Origin: Nageia nagi
Lineage: Eukaryota > Pinophyta
Assembly: GCA_050084985.1 (NCBI GenBank)
Contig: JBITNC010000001.1
Span: forward strand, 132,742,001 to 132,806,000
Reading direction: 5' to 3'
Length of the DNA stretch: 64,000 nucleotides
The notes beneath the pieces are model-generated. The model was not told where the DNA came from and searched no databases. It saw nothing but the letters and a program-made list of their open reading frames with translations. The position numbers and the translations under genes were made by a program. Positions 37,601 through 48,325 of the stretch are shown in pieces. Position 1 is the first letter of the stretch. Each line of letters opens with the position of its first letter.

Positions 37601-38478
37601 AAAGATTTGGGTGAAGCTAATCAAATTCTTGGAATGAAAATAACAAGAGATAAACAAAACCACTCACTAAGACTAAGTCAAGAAGACTATATTGAAAAGG
37701 TTCTTAAACGGTTCAATATGAATAATGCAAAATATGTAACTTTACCATTGGCAAAACATTTTAAACTCACCAAACATTTATGTCCTAAGACAGATAAGGA
37801 AAAGGAGTACATGACTAAGGTTCCTTATGCTTCAGCGGTTGGGAGTTTAATGTATGCAATGGTATGTACTAGACCAGATATAGCACAAGCAGTGGGAGTG
37901 GTTAGTAGATTCATGAATAATCCAGGAAAAGGGCATTGGGAAGCAGTTAAATGGATCCTTAGGTATTTAAGGGGTACTTCTCATTACTCTTTATGTTTTG
38001 GTGGATCTAACTCTTGTCTGCAAGGTTATGTTGATTCTGACATGGCAGGTGATATAGATGGTGGGAGAAGCACTACAGGTTATGTGTTTACCATTGGAGG
38101 TACAACGGTTAGTTGGATTTCAAAACTCCAACAGGTTGTGGCTCTCTCCACTACTGAGGCAGAGTACGTGCGATCACGGAGGCGAGTAAAGAGTTGATTT
38201 GGTTGAAGAGACTGATGGAGGAACTGGGAAAGGTGCAAGAGGATGCGAAGCTATGGAGTGATAGCCAGAGTGCTATCCATCTTGCAAAGAACTCAGCCTA
38301 TCATTCGAGAACCAAGCATATCAAATTGAGGTACCACTTCATCAGGGCAGCGTTGGAGGATGGTTCAGTCAGTTTGGGGAAGATTCACACATCACAAAAT
38401 CCTGCAGACATGTTCACGAAAGTTGTTACAAAGGAGAAGTTGGGCTCTTGCTCAACTTGGATTGGTCTTAAGGAGTAA
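34613..38478 (+). pseudogene. copia Gag-Pol polyprotein, two lesions
   Basis: The start MAEEGRLKVERFNGQGF is chosen because it matches copia gag N-termini; an in-frame ATG at 34580 is less likely. In order: UBN2-type gag; a CCHC zinc knuckle (CWYCGKKGHIKKDC, 35309-35350); protease with DSGA at 35486-35497; a GAG-pre-integrase His pair (LWHNRLGH); an integrase core with HTDVWGP, KSDNGGEF and ENGVAERMNRT; RT with YVDD at 37517-37528; and RNase H with ALSTTEAEY and SAYHSRTKHIKLRYHF. Two lesions break it: a TAG at 37148-37150 in the RT N-terminus, in a Gln position, and a 1-base deletion near 38169 in RNase H that changes frame until 38478. Otherwise it is complete. Confidence 0.95.
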
Positions 38479-38527
38479 AGGCCGAGATGAGGAGCTTTTG
38501 ACCCTTGTTGCAGAGGAAGAAGTCTCC

Positions 38528-38538
38528 AAGTGGGAGAT
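38528..38538 (+). other. copia polypurine tract
   Basis: AAGTGGGAGAT, directly before the 3' LTR, is the usual plus-strand primer sequence of plant copia elements. Confidence 0.85.
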
Positions 38539-39143
38539 TGTTAGAAAAATGGAGACTAAGACAGAACCGGCTAAGATGCCAGTAAATCTGAAGGATAGTT
38601 TTGTTTATAAAGCCAACCGGTCTGCAGGGTAGTTTCTTTCTCATTTCAAACCAATTTTCAGTTTCCAAGGAGCCATGACACCTGTTCAGCAGTTGTAGAA
38701 GGGTTGGGTGTTACCTAATGACCTTCCTAATCCAACTTGGGTTTAAGTTGGGTTAGTTTGTACCTATAAATAAGAGGCTTGAGTTGAGGCATATATGTAG
38801 TTGGAATATATGTGTATGACTGTAATTTGACAGCATTTGTGAGGTTGATTGTAATTGTTGAGAGAGAGATTGTAGTGGAGCTTTGTTGTAACTCCAAAGT
38901 GAAGGTTGTAGCAAGGTTATGCTGCTGATGTATTGCTTGGAGGATTTGAATGCAAAAGGGTTGAAAGCTTCTTCGTGGATGTAGCCTACACTGGGTGAAC
39001 CATGTTATCTCTTGTGTTTCTCTTGTGTGATTGATGTTTATGGATGTTTATTTTCAGTAGTTTGCTTAATGTTGTTTCTTCTTTGCCAAAGACAATCTAA
39101 ATTGTGAATGCTCTTGGTTATATGAACTCTTTAAATCCTAACA
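38539..39143 (+). repeat. copia 3' LTR
   Basis: Same length as the 5' LTR (605). Nine differences were counted, including C-to-T or G-to-A at five or more sites. Followed by the target duplication GTTTC. Confidence 0.97.
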
Positions 39144-39797
39144 GTTTCGAATAGTTTTATTAGTAGCCTTTGCCTGTCCATTGCCTTATGGATAATAAGG
39201 AGTGGAAAAACTTTGTTTAATCTTATACTTATCACATATTTGTTTTACATCCTTATTTTTAAAATTTCTTCCATTATCCATAATTAATTGATTGGGTATA
39301 CCAAATATACATATAATATAATTTTCTATAAAATTCATGATTCGTGAGCCAACAGTGGAAGTCATGGGAATAGCCTCTACCCATTTGGTAAAATATTCAA
39401 TCGCTGTAATTATGAACTTATGTCCACCAGAAGATGTAGGTGTAATTTGTCCTATTAAATCTAATGCCCATTTAGAGAATGGCCAAAGTGATTGTATAGG
39501 ATGCAGTTCTTGAGATGGTTGTGAAAATAAATGAGTGTATTATTGACATTTATAACATTTTTTAACATATTCACAACAATCTTTTTCCATAGTTGGCCAA
39601 TAATACCCCATTCGTATTAATCATTTTACAATTGCAACACCATTAAAATGTCCTCCACATGTTCCATCATGGGCAGAAGATATAGCCCTTTTAACATCAT
39701 TCCATTCAAGACATCTAAGTAAAATACCATTAAAATTTCATCGATGTAAAATGTCCCCTAATAAACAATATTTAGTTGCTTTAATTTTAAAAGCTCA
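39144..39797 (-). pseudogene. A integrase, N-terminal and catalytic part
   Basis: Continues the pol frame after the TGA at 39798. The zinc-binding module shows HDGTCGGHF and KKCYKC. The core shows ALDLIGQ, GGHKFIITAIEYFTKWVEA and LIMDNGRNF, which carry the two catalytic Asp residues. The catalytic Glu, expected in NGQAEA, is AAG (Lys) at 39168-39170, while B has GAG there. Stops at several Gln/Arg codons and the copia insertion complete the inactivation. Confidence 0.85.
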
Positions 39798-41816
39798 TCA
39801 TGCTGATTTATTAAGGTTTGCAGGAAGATTTCCAAATTTTAAAAAATCTATCAATTCTTTATACCAATTATCTTTATCATTTATGTCAATATTTAATACA
39901 CTTTTTTCTTCATCTTCCTGTTGTAATGATGATTGAGATAATTGAATTATTTCAACTTGGATTGAAGAGTTTTTAGGATCTTCTGGGATAAGAGATCCAA
40001 TAGAAGCCATAGCATCTGCAAATCTATTAGATGATCTTGGTGCCATTTCTATACTAAATTGGTCAAAAGATTTTAATAATTCTTCAACTAATGCTTTATA
40101 CTTTTGAAGTAAAGGCTCTTTACATTGATAAATTCCTTTCACTTGATTTACGATAAGTAAAGAATCTCCAATGAGCTTTATTCTTTTAAGTTTTAATTTA
40201 ATAGCAGTTTTTAATGCTAATATCAAAGCTTCATATTTTGCATTATTATTAGTACAAGGAAATTTTAGTTTAAATGAATAAGGTATAGGGATACCTTGCA
40301 GTGTTATGAATACAACACCTGCTCCACCACCTTGTTCACATTGATAACCATCAAAGTGTATTGTCATATCCCAATCATTTTTAGGTTCTATAGGTATTTC
40401 AATTTCATCTAATTGAAACACTCCATCATCGGGTAATTCAATGACAAGTGGTTTATCATCTTGTAATGGGGCCTCAGCGAGATAATCAGCAATTACTTGT
40501 CCTTTTATTAACTTTTGTCCAATAAAATGTAAATCAAATTCAGTTAAGTGCATTATCCACTTTATAGTTCTTGAATTTTGATAAGTTTTATTCATCATAT
40601 ATTTCAATGGATCTACTTTAGAAATGACATATGTTGTACGATTAAGCATATAATGTCGAGGTTTTTTAGTAGCAAAAATGATAGCAAGACATAATTTTTC
40701 CAAATATATATACTTAATCTCGTAGCTCACTAGGGTTCTACTCAAATAATATATAGCTTGCTCTTTATTGTGTTCATTCTTTTGAGCAAGCATTGTCCCT
40801 AAGGCGGTTTCAATAGTTGAAATATATAACAAAAAGGGTACATCTTTTCTTGGTGGACTTAAGATAGGAGGAGATAATAAATATCTTTTAATTTCATCGA
40901 ATGCATCTTGTTGCTCTTTGCCCCAATGATATTCTATCCCCTTTTTTAATAATTTTGTAAATGGTTTACATTTATCAGAAAGTTGAGCTATAAACCTTCT
41001 AATGGCTTGTAACTTACTCTGTAAACTCTGTAATTGTTTTAGATTTACAGGAGGTGGCATATCTACTACTGCCTTCACTTTACTAGGATCTATTTCAATT
41101 CCTCGTTGAGATACAATAAATCCTAATAATTTTCCTGAAGTTACACCAAAAATACATTTTTTTGGATTTAACCTTACTTTATGTTCTAACAATCTATCTA
41201 AGACTTTAATTAGATCTTTTCCATGATCTACTCGATATTTAGATCTAACCAACAAATCATCGACATAATCTTCTACTATGTCGTGCATATAGTCATGGAA
41301 TATATAAGTCATAGCTCTTTGATAAGTTGCCCCAGCATTTTTCAATCCAAAAGGCATAACTTTATAACAAAAGGTACCCCAAGGAGTTATAAAAGCCATT
41401 TTATGTTGATCTTTAGTAGCTATTTTTATTTGATTATAACCAAAAAACCCGTCCATCAATGATAACATATCATATCCTGCTGTTGAATCTACCAGATTGT
41501 CAATGCTAGGTAGTGGGAAATCATCTTTAGGACAAGCTTTGTTAAGATCACAAAAATCTATGCATATTCTTATTTTTCCACTTGGTTTTTTCACAGGTAC
41601 CATATTAGATATCCAATCTGAATAATCTATAGGTTGTATAAATTTGGCTTCTAATAATTTTTGGAGTTCTTCTTTTACCATTAATGCTATAGTAGGATGC
41701 ATCTTACGTAATTTTTGTTTAATGGGTTTAGCATCAGGTTTTAATGCTAAATTATGTACTACTAATTTAGGATCTATCCCAGGCATATCTGCATAGGACC
41801 ATGCAAATACCTTTTC
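39798..41816 (-). CDS. A reverse transcriptase, RNase H and second RNase H
   Basis: A 662-codon open stretch from MPGIDPKLVVHNL (41786) to a TGA at 39798. RT blocks: SGKIRICIDFCDLNKACPKD, LMDGFFGYNQI, VMPFGLKNAGATYQRAM, and the catalytic YVDD at 41256-41267. RNase H follows (about residues 270-450, with YYLSRTLVSYE and PRHYML). A second, archaeal-type RNase H lies at about residues 490-620 (WDMTIHFDG, NNNAKYEALILAL, GDSLLIVNQV, SSNRFADAMA), with all carboxylates visible. This is the Tat domain order. It is the best preserved pol segment of the gypsy elements, although upstream and downstream stops isolate it. Confidence 0.85.
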   Translation of the reverse strand, partial: EKVFAWSYADMPGIDPKLVVHNLALKPDAKPIKQKLRKMHPTIALMVKEELQKLLEAKFIQPIDYSDWISNMVPVKKPSGKIRICIDFCDLNKACPKDDFPLPSIDNLVDSTAGYDMLSLMDGFFGYNQIKIATKDQHKMAFITPWGTFCYKVMPFGLKNAGATYQRAMTYIFHDYMHDIVEDYVDDLLVRSKYRVDHGKDLIKVLDRLLEHKVRLNPKKCIFGVTSGKLLGFIVSQRGIEIDPSKVKAVVDMPPPVNLKQLQSLQSKLQAIRRFIAQLSDKCKPFTKLLKKGIEYHWGKEQQDAFDEIKRYLLSPPILSPPRKDVPFLLYISTIETALGTMLAQKNEHNKEQAIYYLSRTLVSYEIKYIYLEKLCLAIIFATKKPRHYMLNRTTYVISKVDPLKYMMNKTYQNSRTIKWIMHLTEFDLHFIGQKLIKGQVIADYLAEAPLQDDKPLVIELPDDGVFQLDEIEIPIEPKNDWDMTIHFDGYQCEQGGGAGVVFITLQGIPIPYSFKLKFPCTNNNAKYEALILALKTAIKLKLKRIKLIGDSLLIVNQVKGIYQCKEPLLQKYKALVEELLKSFDQFSIEMAPRSSNRFADAMASIGSLIPEDPKNSSIQVEIIQLSQSSLQQEDEEKSVLNIDINDKDNWYKELIDFLKFGNLPANLNKSA

Positions 41817-42875
41817 TCATTTTTTTAATAAGGTTATAATTTTTCCTTGTTCATTTTCCATGAGGTTTTCTCCTAATTGAATAATTTTAGGATTTTGAGG
41901 ATCATTACTAATATTTATTTCTAAAACCTTTTCAATAAGCATATGCGACCCTTCTTCTAATTGATTTGGTACTGGTATCCAACTATTGTCATTAACACTA
42001 TATTCTTCATCATATTCTTGAGTTTGTTCATTCGTGCATACTTGACTTTCATAGGAACCAAGTATGTGATCTACATTTTTGAATTCATGTATTGAAGGAT
42101 TAGATGATATAAGAGAGAAATCAGCAATCATTTCATCTGTAGAAGTATTGGCTATTATTTTGATTAAATTTTGATTTTCATTAACTTCATCTATTCGTTC
42201 ATTATTTTGATCTTCAATATCATTCTCTTTTATTGTAACCATATTTACCGATGGTATATATGCATATGAAACGATTGATGATTCGACATTTTTATTTATT
42301 TTTTCTTGTATATGTCTTGGTAAATCCAAATGACTTTGGAGTGGCTCAATATTATTAATAAAGAGCCTTTCGACACCTTCTAAGACATCCATTTCACTTA
42401 ATTGTCCTTCACTTATATCAACAACTTCTTGTATTATGGATTTTTTCTCTAAGATTTCTTCGTTATAATCCAAATTTTCTTCTTCTAAATTTCCTAATTT
42501 ATCAAGATTTTTATATCCATTCTTATAACCTAATCCACTTTTATCAGTGGGATCTTGGTATTGTAATTCAATTATTTCTCGGGGACCTTGTTCATATCGA
42601 CCCAATCCTCGTCCTTGCCAATTGCATTTATCAAAATAATTTAGAATAAATGTTCTTGAACATGGTGATAAAAATTTCATATCATTTTTGAAATATCCTT
42701 CATATATTTGATTGGATATTGTTGATATAGGATCTACTATTCCTGTATAAACAAACATTGTTTGATTAGGTATTTCACCTAAAGGTACTATTTGTCCAAT
42801 CACACTAGGTGATTCAGATAATCTTCCCATTTCTTATGATGAAGGTATACTAAATACCACATCATCTACGTCATA
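41817..42875 (-). pseudogene. A linker between protease and RT, with G-patch-like motif
   Basis: Same frame as RT, separated from it by a TGA at 41817-41819 where B reads an Arg codon. From MGRLSESPSV (42830) it is open for 337 codons. WQGRGLGRYEQG at 42585-42620 fits the G-patch pattern (aromatic, G-x-G-L-G, x4, G), and a GLGYK follows. The remainder is acidic (many Glu, Asp, Asn) and probably disordered. The C-terminal INISNDPQNPKIIQLG leads into RT. The G-patch role (nucleic-acid binding near protease) is inferred from other retroelements. Confidence 0.65.
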
Positions 42876-43865
42876 TTATCCCATCCTGAAATCCATTAAT
42901 TTAATCTTTATTGGATATACATCGGATGAGTTATTATTATATGTAGTATTTACTTGTTTTGATGAAGACGCTCCATGCTTTTCATCTAAAGTTTTAACAA
43001 CTTTTTCCCAAGTATCTTTATCTTGTATAACTATATCATTTTTTACTTTTATGACTTCAGATTGATTCATATTTTTGTCCATTAAGATAGTTGATAGATT
43101 GGGAGATGGTAATGTCACTTCATTTGTATCAAAAATTAAATTACAATGTGAATAAGGATCTGGGTCTTTAAACACAAAATGAACTTTATCCTTGTAGATG
43201 TACTTTAAACATCCATGATAAGTTGATGGAACACATTGCATTTCTCTAATCCATGGATGTCCTAAAAGAACATTATATTGTATAATATTTCCTTCAATTA
43301 TATGTAATAAAGTTTGAACGGTTTTAGCACCTACTGTAATTGGCAGCACTATCGATCCCAAGGTTGAACACACTGCATCATTAAATGCCCTAATTTGCAA
43401 AGAAGGAGCTAAGATAATTGATTATGGTAAATTCAACTTTTTATATGCAACATCTAAAATTATATTTATGGCTGAACCCTCATCTATTAAAATTCTTTTA
43501 AATAATTTTCCATCTACCTTACCAATTATATGTAAGGGTGGATCAAGTCCGCCTGGTCCATCGTTATTTAATTTTTCTTGTTCGTAGAAGGTGATACTAG
43601 GTTGTTGAGATATTCTTAAACTTTCAAATATTGAAATGAAGTTATTGGGGTTACTAATATCCATTTGAATTTCTTGTAGAATTTGATTCATAGCTTCCCT
43701 ATAACTCTCAGACTGTTGTAATAATTCAAATAAGGTCATCTTTACTGGAGACATTTTTAACTATCATTGAAGAGCAACTTTTATCGAAACTTTAGGTTGC
43801 TACAGAGGAGGTATAGGTTGTATATTAATTGGGTTTGATATCGATTGATTTTTTTAAGGAATATC
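42876..43865 (-). pseudogene. A protease region
   Basis: Continues the gag frame. MTLFELLQQSESYREAMNQI opens it, and LIDEGSAINIIL at about 43490-43460 is the aspartic protease site, with Glu in place of the usual Gly or Thr (D-E-G-S instead of D-G/T-G-S/A). IRAFNDAV and VLLGHPWIREM are family words shared with C. A few stops (TAA at Gln codons) interrupt the region. Confidence 0.65.
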
Positions 43866-46517
43866 CTATTTATTCTGATATTGTTGTGCTCTTGTGGCTA
43901 TACCAATCATATGTATCGAATCATCTATAGTTCCTATAAATGGTATATCCTTATTATCCCATGTATAGTTCAGTTGATTTGGGATAGTTGCCACATTATT
44001 AGCCTGATGTGAAGGTAAGGGGTTTTGATATATCCCTAAATTTTGATTTGAAGGCACAACAGGATTATCCACATCTATCTTTCGACTATCTATCAAGTCT
44101 TGAATTTTGTGCTGTAAAGTTTGACATCTATTTGTATTATGTCCCTTTTGTCTATGATAAGCACAAAATTCATTCTCCTTATACCATTTACTTTCTTTAG
44201 CATTAGGAATTTCAAGCCTTATATCAAGTAATGTAATCATACCATTATCACATAATTTTTTAAGTATTTTGGCTAATGGTTCTGATAATGGGGTAAAATT
44301 TCTTTTAGGTTTAGGTTAAGCACTTTCTTCTATTTTTGAAGAAGGACCATAATTTTCTGTTGTAGCTATTTGATTATTTTGTGGTTGTTTACTAATGTTC
44401 TCATTTTGATTACCTTTTTTAAATTCTTTTTTCTTGAGTTTTAGCTCTCCATCTTGAATTTTAACTCTTTCTATAACTACTGCCTGAGTAATAGCTTCTT
44501 CAAAAGTTTTATGTTGTTGAATTTGGAGAACACTAGCTATTGGTCTTAAATAGCTTTGGCTAAATAATTTAACCAATTCTTCTTGTGGTATTGTATAAGG
44601 GATACTAGTGAGTATAGCCTGCCATCTTGAGATGTAATCTTGTATGGTTTCATCAGGAAATTGTTGCAATCTTGTAAGATCCATAATTGAAGATTTTTCT
44701 TTAATATTGATTCTAAAATATTCAAGAAATTGATTAGCCAATTGTTCAAATGTATATAAACTATGCATAGGTAAACTGTTATACCAATCCAAAGCTTGGC
44801 CCGCGAGTGTCATAGGAAATATACGTAACATTAATGAATCATCATTGGCTATCTGATAACTAGAAAATGAAAATTTTCTCAAGTGTTCTTTGGGGTCTTC
44901 TCTTCCTTTAAATGGCTCTATTTTAAGAAATTCAAACCTATATGGTAGTTTCATTTTTGGAACACTTGGATGAATAGGATCATTGCAAATATTCTTGTAA
45001 TTTAACTTTTGAAGTCCTTGAACATTCATTTCTCGATTTATAAAATCCTTCATAAAGTTTTCTAATTATTTATCGGTTCTATGACCTTGAGTATGCCTAT
45101 GATGTCTCCAAGTATTTTGATCCTTTTTCGAAATTGATCTTGAAATGTAAGACTCATAGTCAGAAGGAATTTTTGATAGTGGTGGAGGAAATATTTTAAG
45201 AGGTGAATGTCGTCGCAAAATAGGGATTCTAGGAGGTTTTTGGGATATCCCTTTTTCATGTAGATCTCTTCCCTTATAATCAGGTTGTCTTGTTTGATTT
45301 TGGGTTTATTCAACCCAACTTTTAATAGAATCTCGCTTTTGTTTATCATATAATTTTTGAAGTTCTAATTCCTTATCCATTTCCTTTTGTAATAAAATGG
45401 TTGTCTCTCTATCCAGCACTTCTTGTTTATCTAAGTAAGGATCTCGATATCTTTGTATTTGACTTCCTTCAGGAGTTTCCAGTTTCAAATTCCTTATTTT
45501 TTGATATTCATCCCACTATCATTGTTTTTCTTTCTCCATACGTAGATATTGTTCCCTTTTTATTTTTTCATTTTCTAATTCTTTAAGTTGTAATTCTTGT
45601 AAATGAAGTTGAATCTCGTGCTCTTTATGAAGTCTTTTCTTTTCTTGTTCCAAGAACTCATTTCTTTCTTTCTTTGCTTGTTCTTATTCTATGAATTTTC
45701 TTTTATCTCTAAGAAATTTATCTTCCATTTCTTTTAATTTATCCTCTTGTTCTTAAAATTTAATAAGTTCATCAGCTTTTCATTTTTCTTCCTCTAGAAT
45801 ATATTGCATGTCTGTAGCCCTTTTAATATTCTCAGCATATACTTCCATGAATCTTTTACCAACTGTTGTTTTATATAATTGTCATTTTTGTAGTTCTTCA
45901 TAAGAAGGTATCTCTTCTATTTTAAACTTAGATATCCTTCTATTTAATCCTTCTTTTGTGGAATAAGATTTTTCTGTTTGTTTTATTGATGCTTCCTTTC
46001 TTCCTAATTCAAAAGAAAAATAAGATCCCTCTTTCTGAGTTAAAGAACTGACTCTTTGACCATTTGATAATTGATGACTGATTCTTTCATTTTTAACCTT
46101 ATAAGGCTCAATCTCTGGTACCGCTATGGTTCTGGCCCAAGATTTAGCCTCATCAATTTCTAGGTTATCAAGTTTTTGGTCTATTTTTTCTACATCTCCC
46201 GATAAATTAAAAGACGTCTTAGGAATACCCCTATGATTAGCTAGGCAACGATGAATTTCAATCAATTCTTCATCTAACACTTGCATTCTATTCCTTGTGA
46301 TAGGATTATCTATAATTTGTCTTTGTGATCTAGATTGATTATAACCATAATCACCATCTTTACCTACATAATGAACTATCCATGAATCTGATTCATCTAA
46401 AGGAGGTGGTCTCCTAACCGAATATTCTATCAAATCCATATTGTCTGAATCTATTTCTTGCATTTCAAATGGGTGTTCTCGCATTTTCTTAGCAGTCATA
46501 CTTCTAGTTTGAACCAT
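43866..46517 (-). pseudogene. A gag with long coiled-coil N-terminal extension
   Basis: The ATG at 46517 (MVQTRSMTAKKMREHPF) starts one frame that continues to the zinc-binding motif and protease. About 490 residues precede the capsid domain. Within them, about 45880-45500 is a strongly charged Glu/Lys/Arg/Gln/Leu stretch typical of a coiled coil. The capsid domain (44316-45053) has FEFLKIEPFKGREDPKEHL, QALDWYNSLP and IQDYISRWQ, the plant retrotransposon gag family. A Cys/His box (CAYHRQKGHNTNRC) lies at 44124-44165. About ten stops, nearly all convertible to CAA, CAG or CGA by one change, and no frameshift. Confidence 0.8.
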
Positions 46518-47240
46518 TTTTAAATATCATAAACAAACATCGTAAACAAGAAACTCTATTTTTATCTTTTAGATTATATTTTCGAGAAAATAATTTAATG
46601 CACAAACAGCTCATATGCAAACCTACTTTTAACGATGTGATTATCTTCTTTAACTTTTTCGCATATTTTTAATGTCTAAATTAAATGAACGATATGGGTT
46701 GTTTATTTTTAATCTTTTTAATTTTCCTAGTTTGTTTTGACTAGTCAAGTGTTAAACAAGGTAGGTTGGGTAATTCTAACATTTGCAAGTTTCTATGGCT
46801 TTTGGCTTGGTTCTAGATGAGTCTCCTTTTTTGACTCCTACCTAAAGGAAAGTTACCTTGGTCATCACTTCCAAGTGTAACTAGCTCTATGGTTTTAAGT
46901 GCATTATGTCGGTGGTTACAAAGAAGTAAGAATTAACGGTTGGTAGTGACATCCAACTCGTTAATGTTCAATTATTTCTTAAGGCCTTATGAAATGCATT
47001 TAAACAAGTAAGATACATTTATGCATACTACCCTCCCAAACATTCATGTCCATTTACTTATCTTATTTTAACATGATACAATCAAAATTTATTTTTAATG
47101 AGTGTTGACCTTAGTAAACCCCATTGTTCTTTTTAATTATAATGTGATTCATTATCCAACTTATTAATGATATTCATTAACCCCTTCCAGCTGTGGAAGT
47201 ATTATGTGTGATAAATTCCCTCTTCTTACTAGTCACATAT

Positions 47241-47269
47241 CTCTTCAACCTCCAATGGAGTGGTAAGAG
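47241..47269. repeat. hairpin unit 1
   Basis: Outer arms CTCTT and AAGAG, and an inner perfect palindrome CTCCA-A-TGGAG. The outer pair differs from units 2 and 3 on both sides in a compensating way. Confidence 0.7.
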
Positions 47270-47345
47270 CAGACTTGGTAAGAAGCCATTAAGTGTAAAT
47301 AAATTAATTAAGTGAGGTTCAATTACTCCTCCAAGAGTCACATAT

Positions 47346-47374
47346 CCCTTCGACCTCCAATGGAGTGGTAAGGG
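47346..47374. repeat. hairpin unit 2
   Basis: Outer arms CCCTT and AAGGG with the same inner palindrome CTCCA-A-TGGAG. The downstream flank differs from units 1 and 3 (ACATCTTT instead of CTTGGTAAG). Confidence 0.7.
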
Positions 47375-47684
47375 CAGACATCTTTAAGAGTTTTAATGTG
47401 AAGTATATTTCCAAAAATGAAATGTGAATAAATTTTACCTCTTTCACTTAACTTATTTCTGATCACTTAAGATCGCATAAAGTGCAAAAGTGAGAGCATA
47501 CTTTGTCAAGTGAAAGTACTTAATGTATTCGAATTCCCCCAATTCATTAACTTTTTAATATGATTTATACTACCCGAAAACCCGATTTATTTACCTTAGG
47601 TTCATTCCAAATTAAGTGTGATTTATTTACTCCTTCCAAAAAATATTAAATGTAGTAAATTACCTCCTCTTACTAGTCACATAT

Positions 47685-47713
47685 CCCTTCGACCTCCAAT
47701 GGAGTGGTAAGGG
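47685..47713. repeat. hairpin unit 3
   Basis: Same as unit 2 in the 29-base core, and like unit 1 in its flanks (CTTACTAGTCACATAT before, CTTGGTAAGAG after). Confidence 0.7.
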
Positions 47714-48100
47714 CAGACTTGGTAAGAGGTGATTATATGTGGATAAATTAACCAAATTAATGATAATGTGAATATAAAAGAAAAGAATAATTAATTACCC
47801 CTTCTTATCAAGTCTATTCTGATCACCTTAGATTGCACAAAGCGCAAAGGGAGAGCATAATTAGACAAGATAAAAAGTATTTAATGTATATTTACCCTAT
47901 ACCCAAAACATGGAAAATAAATACATAACATTATACATAAAATAAATTAATAAAAAAAATGCATTTAACCTTTTCACTACCCATTTCCTAAATGCACTCT
48001 AAGCAGAGAGATCACACATAGTTTTAGTGACTGTCATTTTAAATATATAATTACACTTACTGTATCTAGGTCAAATTAGAAAACATATCTATTTTTTAGA

Positions 48101-48157
48101 GATCGTTGATGATTTCACAACGATCGTTGCCGACTATAGCACGATCGTCGACGATCC
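48101..48157. repeat. GATCG palindrome cluster 1
   Basis: Contains GATCGTTGATGA, CGATCGTTGCCGAC and ACGATCGTCGACGATCC within 57 bases, including the palindromes CGATCG and GTCGAC. CpG is far denser here than in the surrounding DNA. Confidence 0.75.
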
Positions 48158-48325
48158 AGAGAACACAGAAAACAAAACAAAGCAATAGATCAAATAGAGT
48201 AAGTATGTATTTCCACAAGATGCAAACAGATTTTAAAATAAAACCAAAACAATATGCAATTGATCCTATTTCTACTTCAATTTTCTGAAATGCATGCAAG
48301 GGGCCCTCCTTCTAGTGCTAGATTG

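Larger units (their letters stand above)
33923..39148 (+). mobile_element. Ty1/copia element nested in A integrase
   Basis: Two 605-bp LTRs (33928-34532 and 38539-39143) are flanked by the target duplication GTTTC (33923-33927 and 39144-39148). Element B keeps the unoccupied target near 60986-61000 (ATTTCGAATAG), which proves nesting. Inside are the primer site, one gag-pol polyprotein and a purine tract. The LTRs differ at 9 of 605 positions by eye, mostly C/T and G/A. This is the youngest element in the window. Confidence 0.97.
32797..48090 (-). mobile_element. A: Tat-type Ty3/gypsy element, interrupted by copia
   Basis: A minus-strand element with gag, protease, linker, RT, RNase H, second RNase H, integrase and a post-pol frame, in that order from 46517 down to 32797. 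It is closely related to element B (59272-64000), which supplies the uninterrupted integrase and the full post-pol frame. The 3' end is truncated inside the post-pol frame, and no 3' LTR is present. Upstream of gag lies about 1.5 kb of repeat-bearing sequence that may be leader and 5' LTR; its outer border is a guess. The copia insertion splits integrase. Confidence 0.8.
46518..48090 (-). other. A upstream region (leader and possible 5' LTR) with repeats
   Basis: No coding sequence. The region carries a degenerate large duplication: a segment with AGTCACATATCYCTTC and CTCCAATGGAG occurs at 47225-47287, 47336-47390 and 47665-47731, and a segment with TTCTGATCAC and GAGAGCATA occurs at 47456-47500 and 47816-47855. 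No primer-binding site was recognised, so LTR borders are not set. Confidence 0.5.
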
